DNA from: JBMNEH01 sp050948665
GTDB lineage: Bacteria > Bacillota > Clostridia > Christensenellales > UMGS416
Direction of reading: 5' to 3'
Length of the DNA stretch: 64,000 nucleotides
NCBI GenBank assembly: GCA_050948665.1
Contig: JBMNEH010000001.1
Coordinates: 1,984,001-2,048,000 of the forward strand
Shown: positions 32,967 through 42,141 of the stretch, in pieces
How positions within the stretch are numbered: position 1 is the stretch's first letter
How the letters are laid out: each line of letters begins with the position of its first letter
The notes under the pieces: model-generated
What the model saw: only the letters and a program-made list of their open reading frames with translations
Database searches by the model: none
What the model was told of the DNA's origin: nothing
Translations under genes and position numbers: made by a program

Positions 32967-34583
32967 CTATCGGGAGTCTTCCGGCCGAATAGGAAAATGG
33001 ATCTCCACCACAGCGTGGGTTTTGTCATTGCGGAAGGTGATGCCTGCCCGGTCGCCGTAGGCCAGCCACAGGCGGTAGCGTACGTTTGCGATGCCAATGT
33101 GCTCCTTTCCATAGTACATTTGCGAGGGATCGGCGTTGTTCAGCGCTTCCAGAGACTCCGCCGAGAAGCCGCTGCCGTCGTCCCGGATCGAGAGCTCCGC
33201 GAAGGGCTCGCCCTCATCTGACAGCTTCAGTTTCGCTTCGATACGAATCTCCAGCAGATCGTTTTGCCTGCTGTGCTTGATGCTGTTCTCCAGGAAGGTA
33301 AGCGCCAGCATAGGCAGACAGAGCGCGTGCAGCGTCTCGCTTTCCAAGTTAAAGGACAGTCGAAGCTGCCGCCCCATCAACTGACAGAGCTGCGCATATC
33401 CCTGCACCGCCGCAAGCTCCTCCCGCAGAGTAAGGAAACTGCGGTTGTCCTGAAAGAGATATCGCAGATAATCGGACATGAGGAACACCATCTCCTGGAT
33501 CTTCCCGTCTTCGTGGATCGACGCCAATGCATTGATATTTTTCAGACAATTTAAATAAAAGTGAGGACGGATCTGCAGCTGGAAATATTGCAGCTGCGCC
33601 TGCGCCGCATCCAGCTGACTCTTGATGCGCTGCAGCTGCGCCGCCTGCATATCGTCAAGCATTTTATTGAAGCCGTCGTAAAAGTCATTGATCTCTTTCA
33701 TCGAGGACCTTTCCTCGATGCGGTAGGCGGTATCCTCTTGGGAGATCCGACCGAATGCCTCCCATAGCCGCCGAAGGGGCTCGATCAATTGCTTCTGCAT
33801 AGCCCGTCCTACCAGAAGGATTGCGGAGATAAGGATCACGATCAGGATTGATATGAGTAGCTGCGTGGCATTGTAGCCGCGCAAGAAAGCGGAACGGTAT
33901 TCCCGCATCACGATTTGCATGGGAAAATATCTGAATTCCTTTGCGCTGATGTATTCGGTCGATCGCGCGTCTAAAGGAAGAAACTGCAGGTCGTGGGTTC
34001 CGTCTACGGAAGCCGTGTAGGCCTGATAGCTTTCGTTGCAGCAGGGATCTGCCAGCACGGCAAGGGTGCCGTGCCGGTTTCGGTAATAGGTCACCGCCAG
34101 TGTTGTTTCTTCCAGCGGGATCAATGCGTGAGCGGTCATCCCGGCGCCGGCTGGTTTACTCGCCTCAAAAGTCAACAGTGCGTAAATCTCGGGCTCGATC
34201 GGCTGCAGATTGGTGAAATAGTAGCGGTCACATGCAGCGTTGTACAACACAAAACCGATGATTTCCGGAAAACCGGAAAATGCGTCGCGTAACTTACCGT
34301 TCATGAGGGTGGCGTATTTGGTGACCCGTTCCGCACCGGAGGAATTGCAAAAGACAAGAAAATCCATGCTGTCCACACAACCCTGGACATTTCCGAAGGC
34401 CCGCAGCAGAGAGTCTTCCACGGAAGAAACGATCATGCTCTGGTTGCTGCCGATCATATCCAAATTGCTCTGTTCCATGGTCCGGATCATAGAGTTGTGC
34501 AAAAACAGCAATAGAATAACACAGGGTATGGTGATCCCCAAAAATGCCGCCCACAGAGTCTGAAAGGGCTTACGTCGTTTCAT
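32967..34583 (-). CDS. YesM-type sensor histidine kinase
   Basis: A 538-aa membrane kinase. It has an N-terminal membrane segment (FLGITIPCVILLLFLHNS), an extracellular sensor of about 240 residues, and a second membrane segment (LLISILIVILISAILLVG). Then come a HAMP-like linker, the His kinase box LQIRPHFYLNCLKNIN and the ATP-binding N box LTFLENSIKHS with DDGSGFS. The ATG at 34583 follows GGAGG; the frame extends to 34745 but that part lies over the promoter region and is rejected. YesM/YesN pairs respond to extracellular oligosaccharides, here likely the ligand of the ABC importer transcribed divergently. Confidence 0.88.
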   Translation of the reverse strand: MKRRKPFQTLWAAFLGITIPCVILLLFLHNSMIRTMEQSNLDMIGSNQSMIVSSVEDSLLRAFGNVQGCVDSMDFLVFCNSSGAERVTKYATLMNGKLRDAFSGFPEIIGFVLYNAACDRYYFTNLQPIEPEIYALLTFEASKPAGAGMTAHALIPLEETTLAVTYYRNRHGTLAVLADPCCNESYQAYTASVDGTHDLQFLPLDARSTEYISAKEFRYFPMQIVMREYRSAFLRGYNATQLLISILIVILISAILLVGRAMQKQLIEPLRRLWEAFGRISQEDTAYRIEERSSMKEINDFYDGFNKMLDDMQAAQLQRIKSQLDAAQAQLQYFQLQIRPHFYLNCLKNINALASIHEDGKIQEMVFLMSDYLRYLFQDNRSFLTLREELAAVQGYAQLCQLMGRQLRLSFNLESETLHALCLPMLALTFLENSIKHSRQNDLLEIRIEAKLKLSDEGEPFAELSIRDDGSGFSAESLEALNNADPSQMYYGKEHIGIANVRYRLWLAYGDRAGITFRNDKTHAVVEIHFPIRPEDSR

Positions 34584-34683
34584 TGCCGTCCGTCCTCCCC
34601 GGATATGTTTACGATAACAGAGGAAATCGCTTTTTGCAAATAACAAAGGGATAAATGGACAAATGGTTATAAAAATCGAAGGA

Positions 34684-34718
34684 ATATCGGAAAAAAAGTG
34701 ATAGGATATCGGAAAAAA
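34684..34718. promoter_or_regulatory. Paired 13-bp direct repeats between YesM and the ABC operon
   Basis: ATATCGGAAAAAA occurs at 34684 and 34706, exactly 22 bp apart, about two helical turns. They lie 28 bp upstream of the -10 element of the ABC operon. Tandem direct sites at this spacing are what an AraC-type dimer such as the YesN-like protein would bind. Confidence 0.6.
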
Positions 34719-34745
34719 TTTATACCCTTTTGTTCGAAAAGTCAA

Positions 34746-34751
34746 TATAAT
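34746..34751 (+). promoter_or_regulatory. -10 element of the ABC importer operon
   Basis: Perfect TATAAT with no good -35 element 17 bp upstream, consistent with a promoter that depends on an activator bound to the repeats just upstream. Confidence 0.5.
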
Positions 34752-34864
34752 GTAAAGAGAAAGTATAGAATCAGCAAGCGATGTTCGGACTTATTATGCC
34801 GAATATGCTTTTGGCTAACCACTCTATTGTGAATGATCCGTAAGAACGGGAGAAAGGATACACA

Positions 34865-35851
34865 TTGTACACAAGGAAGACGGTAAAACCGGACAGGCCT
34901 CCCGCCCCGAAGGGGTATATCATCGGCGGCGGGATTCGTGCGATTCCGCATAATCTGTTGCTGGATATACGGCGCAACAAGCTCGTATATCTGCTCCTCT
35001 TGTTGATTCTGGCTTATTTCGTGATCTTCTGTTATATACCGATGGGCGGGCTGGCTATGGCGTTCGAAAAATATTCTCCTGCCAAAGGCCTGTTCCGCAG
35101 CAGGTGGGTGGGCCTGGATAATTTCCGGACCTTCTTCGGCGGTCCCTACCTCAAACGGCTGATCCGCAATACCGTGGCGATCGGTCTTTTGGATTTACTG
35201 GTCAATTTCCCCGCCCCGATCATTTTTGCGCTGATCCTGAATGAGATCAAATGGAAGCCCTTCAAAAAAACGGTGCAGACCATCAGCTATATGCCCTATT
35301 TTATCTCTGCTGTCGTAGCGTGCAGTCTTGTGGTCATGTTCACAAGGGCCGGTGGCGCCATCTCCGAAGCCGTATCATTCCTCACCAACACGGAGGGACG
35401 GAATCTTTTAAACGAGAAGCAGCTCTTTTGGCTGATTTATGTTCTACAGAATCTTTGGCAGGGTCTGGGCTACGGTTCCATTATTTATCTTGCTGCGCTC
35501 AGCTCCGTCGATCAGACACTGTACGACGCCGCCGTTATAGATGGTGCCAACCGTTGGGGTCAAACCATTCATGTTACTATTCCCAGCATCATGCCCATGA
35601 TCATCATGCTGCTGATCCTGCGTATGGGCATGGTTTTCAACGTCGGTACAGATAAGATACTCCTGTTGTATTCTCCCGCCAACTATGAGTTCTCTGATGT
35701 CATCAATACCTATGTCTATCGTCTCGGCATTGTGAATAACGACTATGGTGTTTCTACCGCGGTCGGCTTATTTAATTCCGTTATTGGTACCATCATGCTT
35801 CTGATTACAAATAAAATCGCCAAGAAGTTGTCCGGTACCAGTATGTTTTGA
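34865..35851 (+). CDS. ABC transporter permease (LplB-like)
   Basis: A 328-aa membrane protein with six predicted helices (for example LVYLLLLLILAYFVIFCYIP and MIIMLLILRMGMVF) and the permease EAA loop DQTLYDAAVIDGANRWGQTI. The start is a TTG preceded by AAAGGA. LplB-type permeases pair with YtcP-type permeases to import plant oligosaccharides, with energy from a shared MsmX-like ATPase encoded elsewhere. The second permease follows 17 bp later. No ATPase gene is present in this operon, as is usual for the group. Confidence 0.9.
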   Translation: MYTRKTVKPDRPPAPKGYIIGGGIRAIPHNLLLDIRRNKLVYLLLLLILAYFVIFCYIPMGGLAMAFEKYSPAKGLFRSRWVGLDNFRTFFGGPYLKRLIRNTVAIGLLDLLVNFPAPIIFALILNEIKWKPFKKTVQTISYMPYFISAVVACSLVVMFTRAGGAISEAVSFLTNTEGRNLLNEKQLFWLIYVLQNLWQGLGYGSIIYLAALSSVDQTLYDAAVIDGANRWGQTIHVTIPSIMPMIIMLLILRMGMVFNVGTDKILLLYSPANYEFSDVINTYVYRLGIVNNDYGVSTAVGLFNSVIGTIMLLITNKIAKKLSGTSMF

Positions 35852-35868
35852 TGAGGTGGTAACTGCAA

Positions 35869-36753
35869 ATGGTACAAAAAGCGTCTCCTTCCCGGATCCT
35901 TTTTCTGATTGCGGTCGTGATCCTGCTGATCATCATTGCGCTAATATGCTTCCTGCCGATTTGGCACGTGATCATGGGCTCTATCTCCAATCCCTCTTAC
36001 CTGACGGTCAATAAGGGATTGATCCTGAAGCCCCTGCACAATGTAGACTGGAATGCCTACAAGATCATCGCCGGTTATCAACGGCTGTGGCGGGGCTACC
36101 TCAATACGATCATCTATATCGTTCTGCAGTGTGTGGTCACCGGCTTTCTCACGGTCATTTCCGGTTACATTTTCTCCCGCAACAGATTCTTTTACCGCAA
36201 CAGCTTCATGCTGTTCATCTCCTTCACCATGCTATTCAACGGCGGCATGATCCCACTGTATATGGTGGTGCGGAAACTGGGGATGCTGGATACCGTTTGG
36301 GCAATGATCATTCCGGGCGCGCTGAACGTGTTTAACATTCTGATGATGCGCACCTCCATGCAGGGCATCTCCGATGAGCTAGAGGATGCGGCGCGGGTAG
36401 ACGGCGCAGGAGATTTCGTGATCATGTTCAGGATTATACTGCCTCTGTGCAAGGCCACTTTTGCGGTAATCATGCTGTTCACGATCGTAGGGAAATGGAA
36501 CGAGTATATGTCCGCGCTTCTGTATCTCCCCACTAAGACCGAATTATACCCTCTGCAGATGATTCTTCGTACCATCTTGCTGAATACTTCCAAAGAGATC
36601 ACATCCTCTACCGATGTTTCCGGCGCCACCCTGTACGCCAGAAATGTGGAATTGGCGGCCATTGTGGTTTCCACCCTGCCGATTCTGTGCGCTTATCCCT
36701 TTGTACAGAAATATTTCGTCACAGGCGTGACGCTGGGCGCGGTCAAAAGCTGA
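35869..36753 (+). CDS. ABC transporter permease (YtcP/AraQ-like)
   Basis: A 294-aa membrane protein with a first helix FLIAVVILLIIIALICFLPI, further helices and the EAA motif SDELEDAARVDGAGDFVIMF. It ends with the typical PFVQKYFVTGVTLGAVKS. It forms the second half of the oligosaccharide permease. GAGGTGG precedes its ATG at suitable spacing. Confidence 0.9.
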   Translation: MVQKASPSRILFLIAVVILLIIIALICFLPIWHVIMGSISNPSYLTVNKGLILKPLHNVDWNAYKIIAGYQRLWRGYLNTIIYIVLQCVVTGFLTVISGYIFSRNRFFYRNSFMLFISFTMLFNGGMIPLYMVVRKLGMLDTVWAMIIPGALNVFNILMMRTSMQGISDELEDAARVDGAGDFVIMFRIILPLCKATFAVIMLFTIVGKWNEYMSALLYLPTKTELYPLQMILRTILLNTSKEITSSTDVSGATLYARNVELAAIVVSTLPILCAYPFVQKYFVTGVTLGAVKS

Positions 36754-36813
36754 ATTTACTCAATCAAAAGCCATAGTCCACCGGACTAAGGATAATAACA
36801 AGGAGGAAAACCA

Positions 36814-38475
36814 ATGAAAAAGCATGTGAAAATTCCAGTACTACTGCTGGCTGTCATCATGATCTTTACCATGTTTGCCGGCTGCAGCAAGACCAGCTCC
36901 GACAAGCCCTCGGAAGATGCCGGTCAGCAAGAAGCAGCTATGCCTGATTACGTCACCCGTGAGGTGGGAGGTTTGGGCTTGCCTCTCTGCGCCGAGAAGG
37001 AAGAACTCACCATATGGCTGGTCTACAGCGGCGCCGTCGTTACCGATCTGAATGATATCGAAGGCGTCAAGAGGATGGAAGAGAATACTAATGTTCACAT
37101 CAACTGGATTCCCGTTGAGCAGAACGAACTAAGAGACAAATACGGCATTCTGCTGTCTTCGGGTGAATATCCCGACATCATCTACGCGAACATGGCTTAT
37201 CCCGGGGGGTTTGAGAAGGGCGTTGAAGACGGTGTCATCCATCCCGATATGGATACGTTGATCCGTACGTATATGCCTAATTACATGGCGCTTATCAACT
37301 CCAGCGATCAGGCCCGCCGCGAGGCGTCCTCTGATGCCGGCAAGCTGCTCGTTGCCCGCACTATCGTTGGTCAAGATAAGACCGCGGAATCAGAAGGCAC
37401 TTATCAGGGATTGGCTTATCGTGCCGACCTGTTGGAGGATCTGGGCCTGGATGTTCCCACCACCGTCGAAGAGTGGCACGAGGCGCTTGTCGCCGCAAAG
37501 GATGCAGGCATCGAAGCCCCCTTCAACCTTGATCAGAACGGCGGCTCCCCCCTGGCTTTGGCATGGGGTGTCGCAACCGACAACTGGCTGCAGCTGGACG
37601 GTGATAAGGTCGTCTGCGGCGCTACCCTCCCCACATTTGAGGGCTATCTGGAAACCATGAAGCAGTGGTACTCTGAGGGGTTGATCAACCCCAACTTTAC
37701 CTCTTTCCACTACTATCTGACCACACCGGAATCCGTCAACTCCAACCAGTGCCTGCTGTACAGCCGGGTGCTGTCCGCTTTCACCGGCAAAAACTATGTG
37801 AATTATCGTATGGTCACCGAGCAGCCCGATGCGTTCCTGCAGGCCATTCCCATGCCAGTGCTGAAAGCCGGCGATGAGGTCATTCAGTACGGCAATCGTC
37901 TGATTGCCAAGGAGGGCGCGTATATCACCACCTCCTGCAAGAATCCCGAACTGGCTGCCAAGTGGCTGGACTATCAGTACAGCGAAGAGGGGCAATACCT
38001 GAACTGGTACGGCATCGAGGGTGTAACCTATGAGATCGGCGAGGATGGTACGCCCGTCTTTACCGATATCGTGTTCAACAACGATACCGGCATGTCTCCC
38101 TCCGACTTCCTTCAAAAGTACGCCCTAAACCAGGGCCAGAGCTGGCTGGGCAAGCACGACGTTTCCGCCAGCTGGAAGATCTCTACAGCCGCGGCCGGCG
38201 GCCAGAATCAGGAGCTGATCTCCGTCGCGATCTGGAGCGAGCCCAAAACCAACATTTACCTCACTGATACCATCACTCTCACTGAGGCGGAGGGCGACGA
38301 GGCCAATACTAAGATGACCGCGCTGAGAACCATGATCGAAGAGTATACCGTCAACTACATCATCGGTCAGGAAGTAAAGCCTTTTGAGGAATTCCAAAAA
38401 GATCTGATCGAGTTCGGTGTTGAGGATGTCGTAGCCATCTATCAGGCCGGCTACAACCGCTTCCTCGCAAGGTAA
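36814..38475 (+). CDS. Extracellular solute-binding lipoprotein (LipO-like)
   Basis: A 553-aa protein with a lipoprotein signal peptide (LLLAVIMIFTMFAGC, lipid anchor at the Cys) and a Ser/Asp-rich linker. The solute-binding body follows the LplA/LipO family of oligosaccharide receptors (LTIWLVYSGAVVTDLN, VEEWHEALVAAKDAG, ELAAKWLDYQYSEEGQY). It captures the imported sugar outside the membrane and hands it to the two upstream permeases. AAGGAGG precedes the ATG. The following 268-bp gap holds a long imperfect hairpin. Confidence 0.9.
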   Translation: MKKHVKIPVLLLAVIMIFTMFAGCSKTSSDKPSEDAGQQEAAMPDYVTREVGGLGLPLCAEKEELTIWLVYSGAVVTDLNDIEGVKRMEENTNVHINWIPVEQNELRDKYGILLSSGEYPDIIYANMAYPGGFEKGVEDGVIHPDMDTLIRTYMPNYMALINSSDQARREASSDAGKLLVARTIVGQDKTAESEGTYQGLAYRADLLEDLGLDVPTTVEEWHEALVAAKDAGIEAPFNLDQNGGSPLALAWGVATDNWLQLDGDKVVCGATLPTFEGYLETMKQWYSEGLINPNFTSFHYYLTTPESVNSNQCLLYSRVLSAFTGKNYVNYRMVTEQPDAFLQAIPMPVLKAGDEVIQYGNRLIAKEGAYITTSCKNPELAAKWLDYQYSEEGQYLNWYGIEGVTYEIGEDGTPVFTDIVFNNDTGMSPSDFLQKYALNQGQSWLGKHDVSASWKISTAAAGGQNQELISVAIWSEPKTNIYLTDTITLTEAEGDEANTKMTALRTMIEEYTVNYIIGQEVKPFEEFQKDLIEFGVEDVVAIYQAGYNRFLAR

Positions 38476-38535
38476 TGTCCGGTCCCCGCGGGTAAGGAAT
38501 GGTCCTTCCCCGCTCGCATAAAAAGGAAACCCGTC

Positions 38536-38587
38536 GGGAGCGATTCCCGGACGCTCTGAGGCATGAGGCGGTCCGGAAATCGCTCCC
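38536..38587 (+). other. Long imperfect hairpin after the solute-binding gene
   Basis: GGGAGCGATTCCCGGAC and GTCCGGAAATCGCTCCC face each other about 18 bases apart. There is no T run, so it may be an mRNA-stabilising element that keeps receptor mRNA levels above those of the downstream enzymes, and not a terminator. Confidence 0.5.
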
Positions 38588-38742
38588 ACAACCTATTTGG
38601 AATACCAAAAGGAATAGGAATTTGAAAGCGATAGCTTTCTGCCCTGTTTTGTGGTTTTCGTCTTGAAGAGGGTCGGCGACCTCGGCGGTAAATTCCCGGG
38701 ATTGAAAAAGGCCCCATTTCCGCAGAAAGGATAATTATAAGT

Positions 38743-40449
38743 ATGAGCAGATACGATAACGAGTTAGTCAAAGGTGTGTTAAAAACCAAAAACGGCCGTT
38801 TCATCAATGGTGAAGGGCAGGAACTGGTGCTTCACGGCCATAGCTGCGCCAATTGGCAGAATGTGGAAGGCTTTATGATCGGCGGGATACCCACACCCGT
38901 CGAGGTATTTAAGTTTTGGCTGTTTCCCGGCCCCGGAAAAGATCATAACCCCGAACGCTGGACCTGCCGCCGTACGGTTTCTCAGGTCATACGCGAGCTT
39001 TGCGGTGAAAAGTACCTGGAAACCTTCTGGGATCGCTGGGAAGAAAACCATCTGCAGGAAGGCGATATCGCGCTCATGGCGAAGCTCGGCTATAACTGCC
39101 TGCGCGTGGTGCTCAACGCCAATGCCCTTCTGTATGAAGAACCCGGTATTCATTTTAACGAGAAAGGCTTCGCTCGGTTGACCAATGTTCTGGATTGGTG
39201 CGAGAAGCATCGCCTCTATGCTATCCTGGATATGCATGGCGTAGTGGGCGGCAACAACGGCGCCACCGGCGACAGCCTGTTCTGCGAGTATCCCAGTCTG
39301 TTTCTAGATGCCGAAAGCAAAGAGCGGCAGATCATCCTGTGGGAGGAGATCGCCCGCCGTTACCATCAACGCTGGAATCTCGCCGGTTACGATCTTGTCA
39401 ACGAGCCTATTTCCTCTCCCGTGCAGCACGAGCATATCCCGCTGCTGGCTGACTATTACCATGAGTGCATCGCCCGCCTGCGAAAAATCGACAAAGAGCA
39501 TATCATGTTCCTTGAGGGCGCCAAGTACGCACGCGATCTTAGGATATTCGACCAAGACTACGATCCGGTGTACCATAACTGGGCGATCTCCCTCCACCTG
39601 TACGGCGCCTCTCCCGAAATCAAGGATCTATATCCTTGGCTGCTGAAACGGGAAGAGCTGAACGTACCTTTGTGGATCGGCGAATGCGGTTCCCGTCCCG
39701 TCCACAACGCGATTTTCTTCGATATCTGCGCGCACTACGGGATCGCGTATACGCTCTGGGGCTTTAAGACCGCCATGGGCGGCGAGCGTCCCCCCATGTC
39801 CGTAGGTCATCCGCTGCCCAAGGATTGGGACAAAATACACGCCTATCTCTCCACCGGTCCCCGCCCGTCCTACGTCGAATCCCAGCGAATCATGGATGAG
39901 TACATCGAGTTGACCAAGCTGGAGTATTGCACCGTGAATTATGACTATCCCCGCATCAGTGCCAAGCATCCCGATATCACCATCGGGGGTGCGGGCTATG
40001 ATATGTTCCTTGAGGACGGATCACGGTACTACGGCAAATGGGAGCTGAGTAACTATCTTAATTTTCGCCTGGAGGACCATACTAAGTTGGTGTGGGCAAC
40101 GGAAAAGAATAAACCATACCCCGATTTCCGTTGGTACGACGATCCCAATGTTGAACGATATGACCCCCTGGAGGATCTTGCGTTGGAGCTACGCAGTGGC
40201 GAGTTTGCCAATTACACCGTCCACGAGGTACGGCGTGACTGTCATATTACTGTGGAGGGTATCGGCGAAGGCGAAGCCGATGTGCTGTGTAACAGCGAGA
40301 AGATTGGTCATATCCGTCTGGAAAAAGGGAACATCCTGCAGCCTGTCTGTGCGGAGACGCTGACGATTCCGGCAAGCGAGGAGGCCACCGTGAAACTGGT
40401 AGTCACCTCTGGCACAATGACCGTAAAGTCCGTCAAATTCCATTATTAA
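38743..40449 (+). CDS. GH5-family glycoside hydrolase (cellulase-like)
   Basis: A 568-aa cytoplasmic enzyme without a signal peptide. The GH5 barrel spans about residues 20-400, with acid/base E221 in GYDLVNEPISS, nucleophile E314 in PLWIGECGSR, and YAILDMHG and ISLHLYG at the strand ends. The last 170 residues form a beta accessory domain. The substrate is probably the oligosaccharide delivered by the preceding ABC importer; beta-glucan, mannan or glycoside of an aromatic are all possible. The ATG is preceded by AGAAAGGATAATTATAAGT. Confidence 0.83.
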   Translation: MSRYDNELVKGVLKTKNGRFINGEGQELVLHGHSCANWQNVEGFMIGGIPTPVEVFKFWLFPGPGKDHNPERWTCRRTVSQVIRELCGEKYLETFWDRWEENHLQEGDIALMAKLGYNCLRVVLNANALLYEEPGIHFNEKGFARLTNVLDWCEKHRLYAILDMHGVVGGNNGATGDSLFCEYPSLFLDAESKERQIILWEEIARRYHQRWNLAGYDLVNEPISSPVQHEHIPLLADYYHECIARLRKIDKEHIMFLEGAKYARDLRIFDQDYDPVYHNWAISLHLYGASPEIKDLYPWLLKREELNVPLWIGECGSRPVHNAIFFDICAHYGIAYTLWGFKTAMGGERPPMSVGHPLPKDWDKIHAYLSTGPRPSYVESQRIMDEYIELTKLEYCTVNYDYPRISAKHPDITIGGAGYDMFLEDGSRYYGKWELSNYLNFRLEDHTKLVWATEKNKPYPDFRWYDDPNVERYDPLEDLALELRSGEFANYTVHEVRRDCHITVEGIGEGEADVLCNSEKIGHIRLEKGNILQPVCAETLTIPASEEATVKLVVTSGTMTVKSVKFHY

Positions 40450-40521
40450 ACTGTTTTCTTTCTCGGCAGTCTCTCTTGAAACAACATGGGAGACCGTACT
40501 TTCAGTATCGGGAGGTTCGTG

Positions 40522-42126
40522 ATGTATCCGAAGAAGCTCACAAGATCCGTTATCTCCAGCCCGGATTTCCCCGTAGTTGAGACCGCGCGAGGTAAGCTCC
40601 GCGGTCTTTGGAAAGAAGGGGTTTTCATTTTTCGCGGCGTCCGCTACGCTGCGGCTGGCCGCTTCCGCCTCCCGGAACCGCCCGCACCGTGGAAGGATAC
40701 ACGGGAAGCCATTATTTACGGGCCAGTCTGCCCGGAAGTACATACTGCCATTGCCCATGATCAGTATAGCGTTCCCCATTACCATTATATTCAGGATGAG
40801 GATTGCCACTATCTGAACATTTGGACGAAGCACATTGAAAAAGGCGCAAAAAGGCCGGTCATGGTTTGGATTCACGGCGGCGGCTTCTCTACCGGTTCAT
40901 CCATCGAGCTATACGCCTATGACGGACATGAGCTCTGCGACTTCGGAGATGTGGTTGTGGTTTCCGTAAACCACAGGCTCAATTGCATCGGCTATCTGGA
41001 TCTGTCCGCTTACGGTGAGAAATACAAGTATACCGGAAATCTGGGGCAAATCGATCTTTTGGCTGCGTTGGGCTGGATTCGAGAAAATATCGCCACCTTC
41101 GGCGGTGATCCCTGGAACGTGACCATCATGGGTCAGTCCGGTGGAGGAGGAAAGGTCAGCGCGCTGCTGCAAACGCCCGCCGCCGCGGGATTGTTCCACA
41201 AAGCCTGTATTCAAAGCGGTTTATTTGAAGGCTCTGGCGATGTCTCTCCAGAAAAATCTCGGGCAATGGCAAAGGAGGTCATAGACACGCTGCGCCTTTC
41301 CGACATCCATGAGATCGAGACCATCCCCTATTATATCCTCGCAAGGGCCGCCCAAACCGCGCAGGATCGGATGACTCAGGAATTCGGCTTCGGGCTGCAT
41401 TTCGGCCCTGTGGCGGACGGTGATTTCTATCTGGGTTCCGGTGAAAGACGTCCCTTTATGGAGGGAACCAAACAAATCCCCCTCCTTGTCGGCTCCGTAT
41501 TGGGCGAGTTCGATCAGAACTACAACCGGGTCTATGCCCCTGGCAGTAAGAACAACTGGCCGAGGGAACTGGTTTGGCAGCTGCTACGCGAAGCCTTCGG
41601 CGACAAGGCGGAAGCCGTGGCGGAAGCGCAGCAGAAAGCTTATCCCGGCTCCAACATCGTCGACAGCCTGTTCATCAACAGGGGTTGCCGCGTTCCCGCA
41701 AGGGATTTCTGTATCAAGCGCGCGAAAGAGGGGTGCGCACCCGCCTATAACTGGCTGTTCAATCTGGAATGCCCTTTGAACGGCGGAACCGTTGCGTGGC
41801 ATAACGCGGAAGAGGCGTATATGTTCCACAACGCCTGTTATCTGGAAGCCTCCTATATCCCCGGTGTTTCCGAGGCTCTGCAGGATGCCATGACCGGCGC
41901 GTGGGTCAGCTTCGCCCGCACGGGTGACCCAAACCATGTCGGAATGCCCCTATGGCATTCCGTGACGGACGGAAACGGTGCCTGTATGATCTTCGACCGC
42001 GTGATCCGGGAGGCGTATCATCACGATAGCGAGCTGATGGAACTGCTGCCGTTAAGATCCATCACGAGCAAGAACTCTCGCCGTCCGACGACAGTTTTCG
42101 GCGGAGGCCCCAGACAAAGCCTGTAA
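40522..42126 (+). CDS. Type-B carboxylesterase (first of a tandem pair)
   Basis: A 534-aa alpha/beta-hydrolase of the carboxylesterase/para-nitrobenzyl esterase family. It has the oxyanion loop VMVWIHGGGF, nucleophile S206 in TIMGQSGGGGKV, and the probable acid and His in GEFDQN and TVAWHNAEEAY. The in-frame ATG at 40486 has no ribosome site; the ATG at 40522 follows GGGAGG. It would remove acyl or aryl ester groups from the imported glycoside. It lies between the GH5 gene and a paralogue of nearly the same length. Confidence 0.87.
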   Translation: MYPKKLTRSVISSPDFPVVETARGKLRGLWKEGVFIFRGVRYAAAGRFRLPEPPAPWKDTREAIIYGPVCPEVHTAIAHDQYSVPHYHYIQDEDCHYLNIWTKHIEKGAKRPVMVWIHGGGFSTGSSIELYAYDGHELCDFGDVVVVSVNHRLNCIGYLDLSAYGEKYKYTGNLGQIDLLAALGWIRENIATFGGDPWNVTIMGQSGGGGKVSALLQTPAAAGLFHKACIQSGLFEGSGDVSPEKSRAMAKEVIDTLRLSDIHEIETIPYYILARAAQTAQDRMTQEFGFGLHFGPVADGDFYLGSGERRPFMEGTKQIPLLVGSVLGEFDQNYNRVYAPGSKNNWPRELVWQLLREAFGDKAEAVAEAQQKAYPGSNIVDSLFINRGCRVPARDFCIKRAKEGCAPAYNWLFNLECPLNGGTVAWHNAEEAYMFHNACYLEASYIPGVSEALQDAMTGAWVSFARTGDPNHVGMPLWHSVTDGNGACMIFDRVIREAYHHDSELMELLPLRSITSKNSRRPTTVFGGGPRQSL

Positions 42127-42141
42127 AGGAGGAAAACGGCC

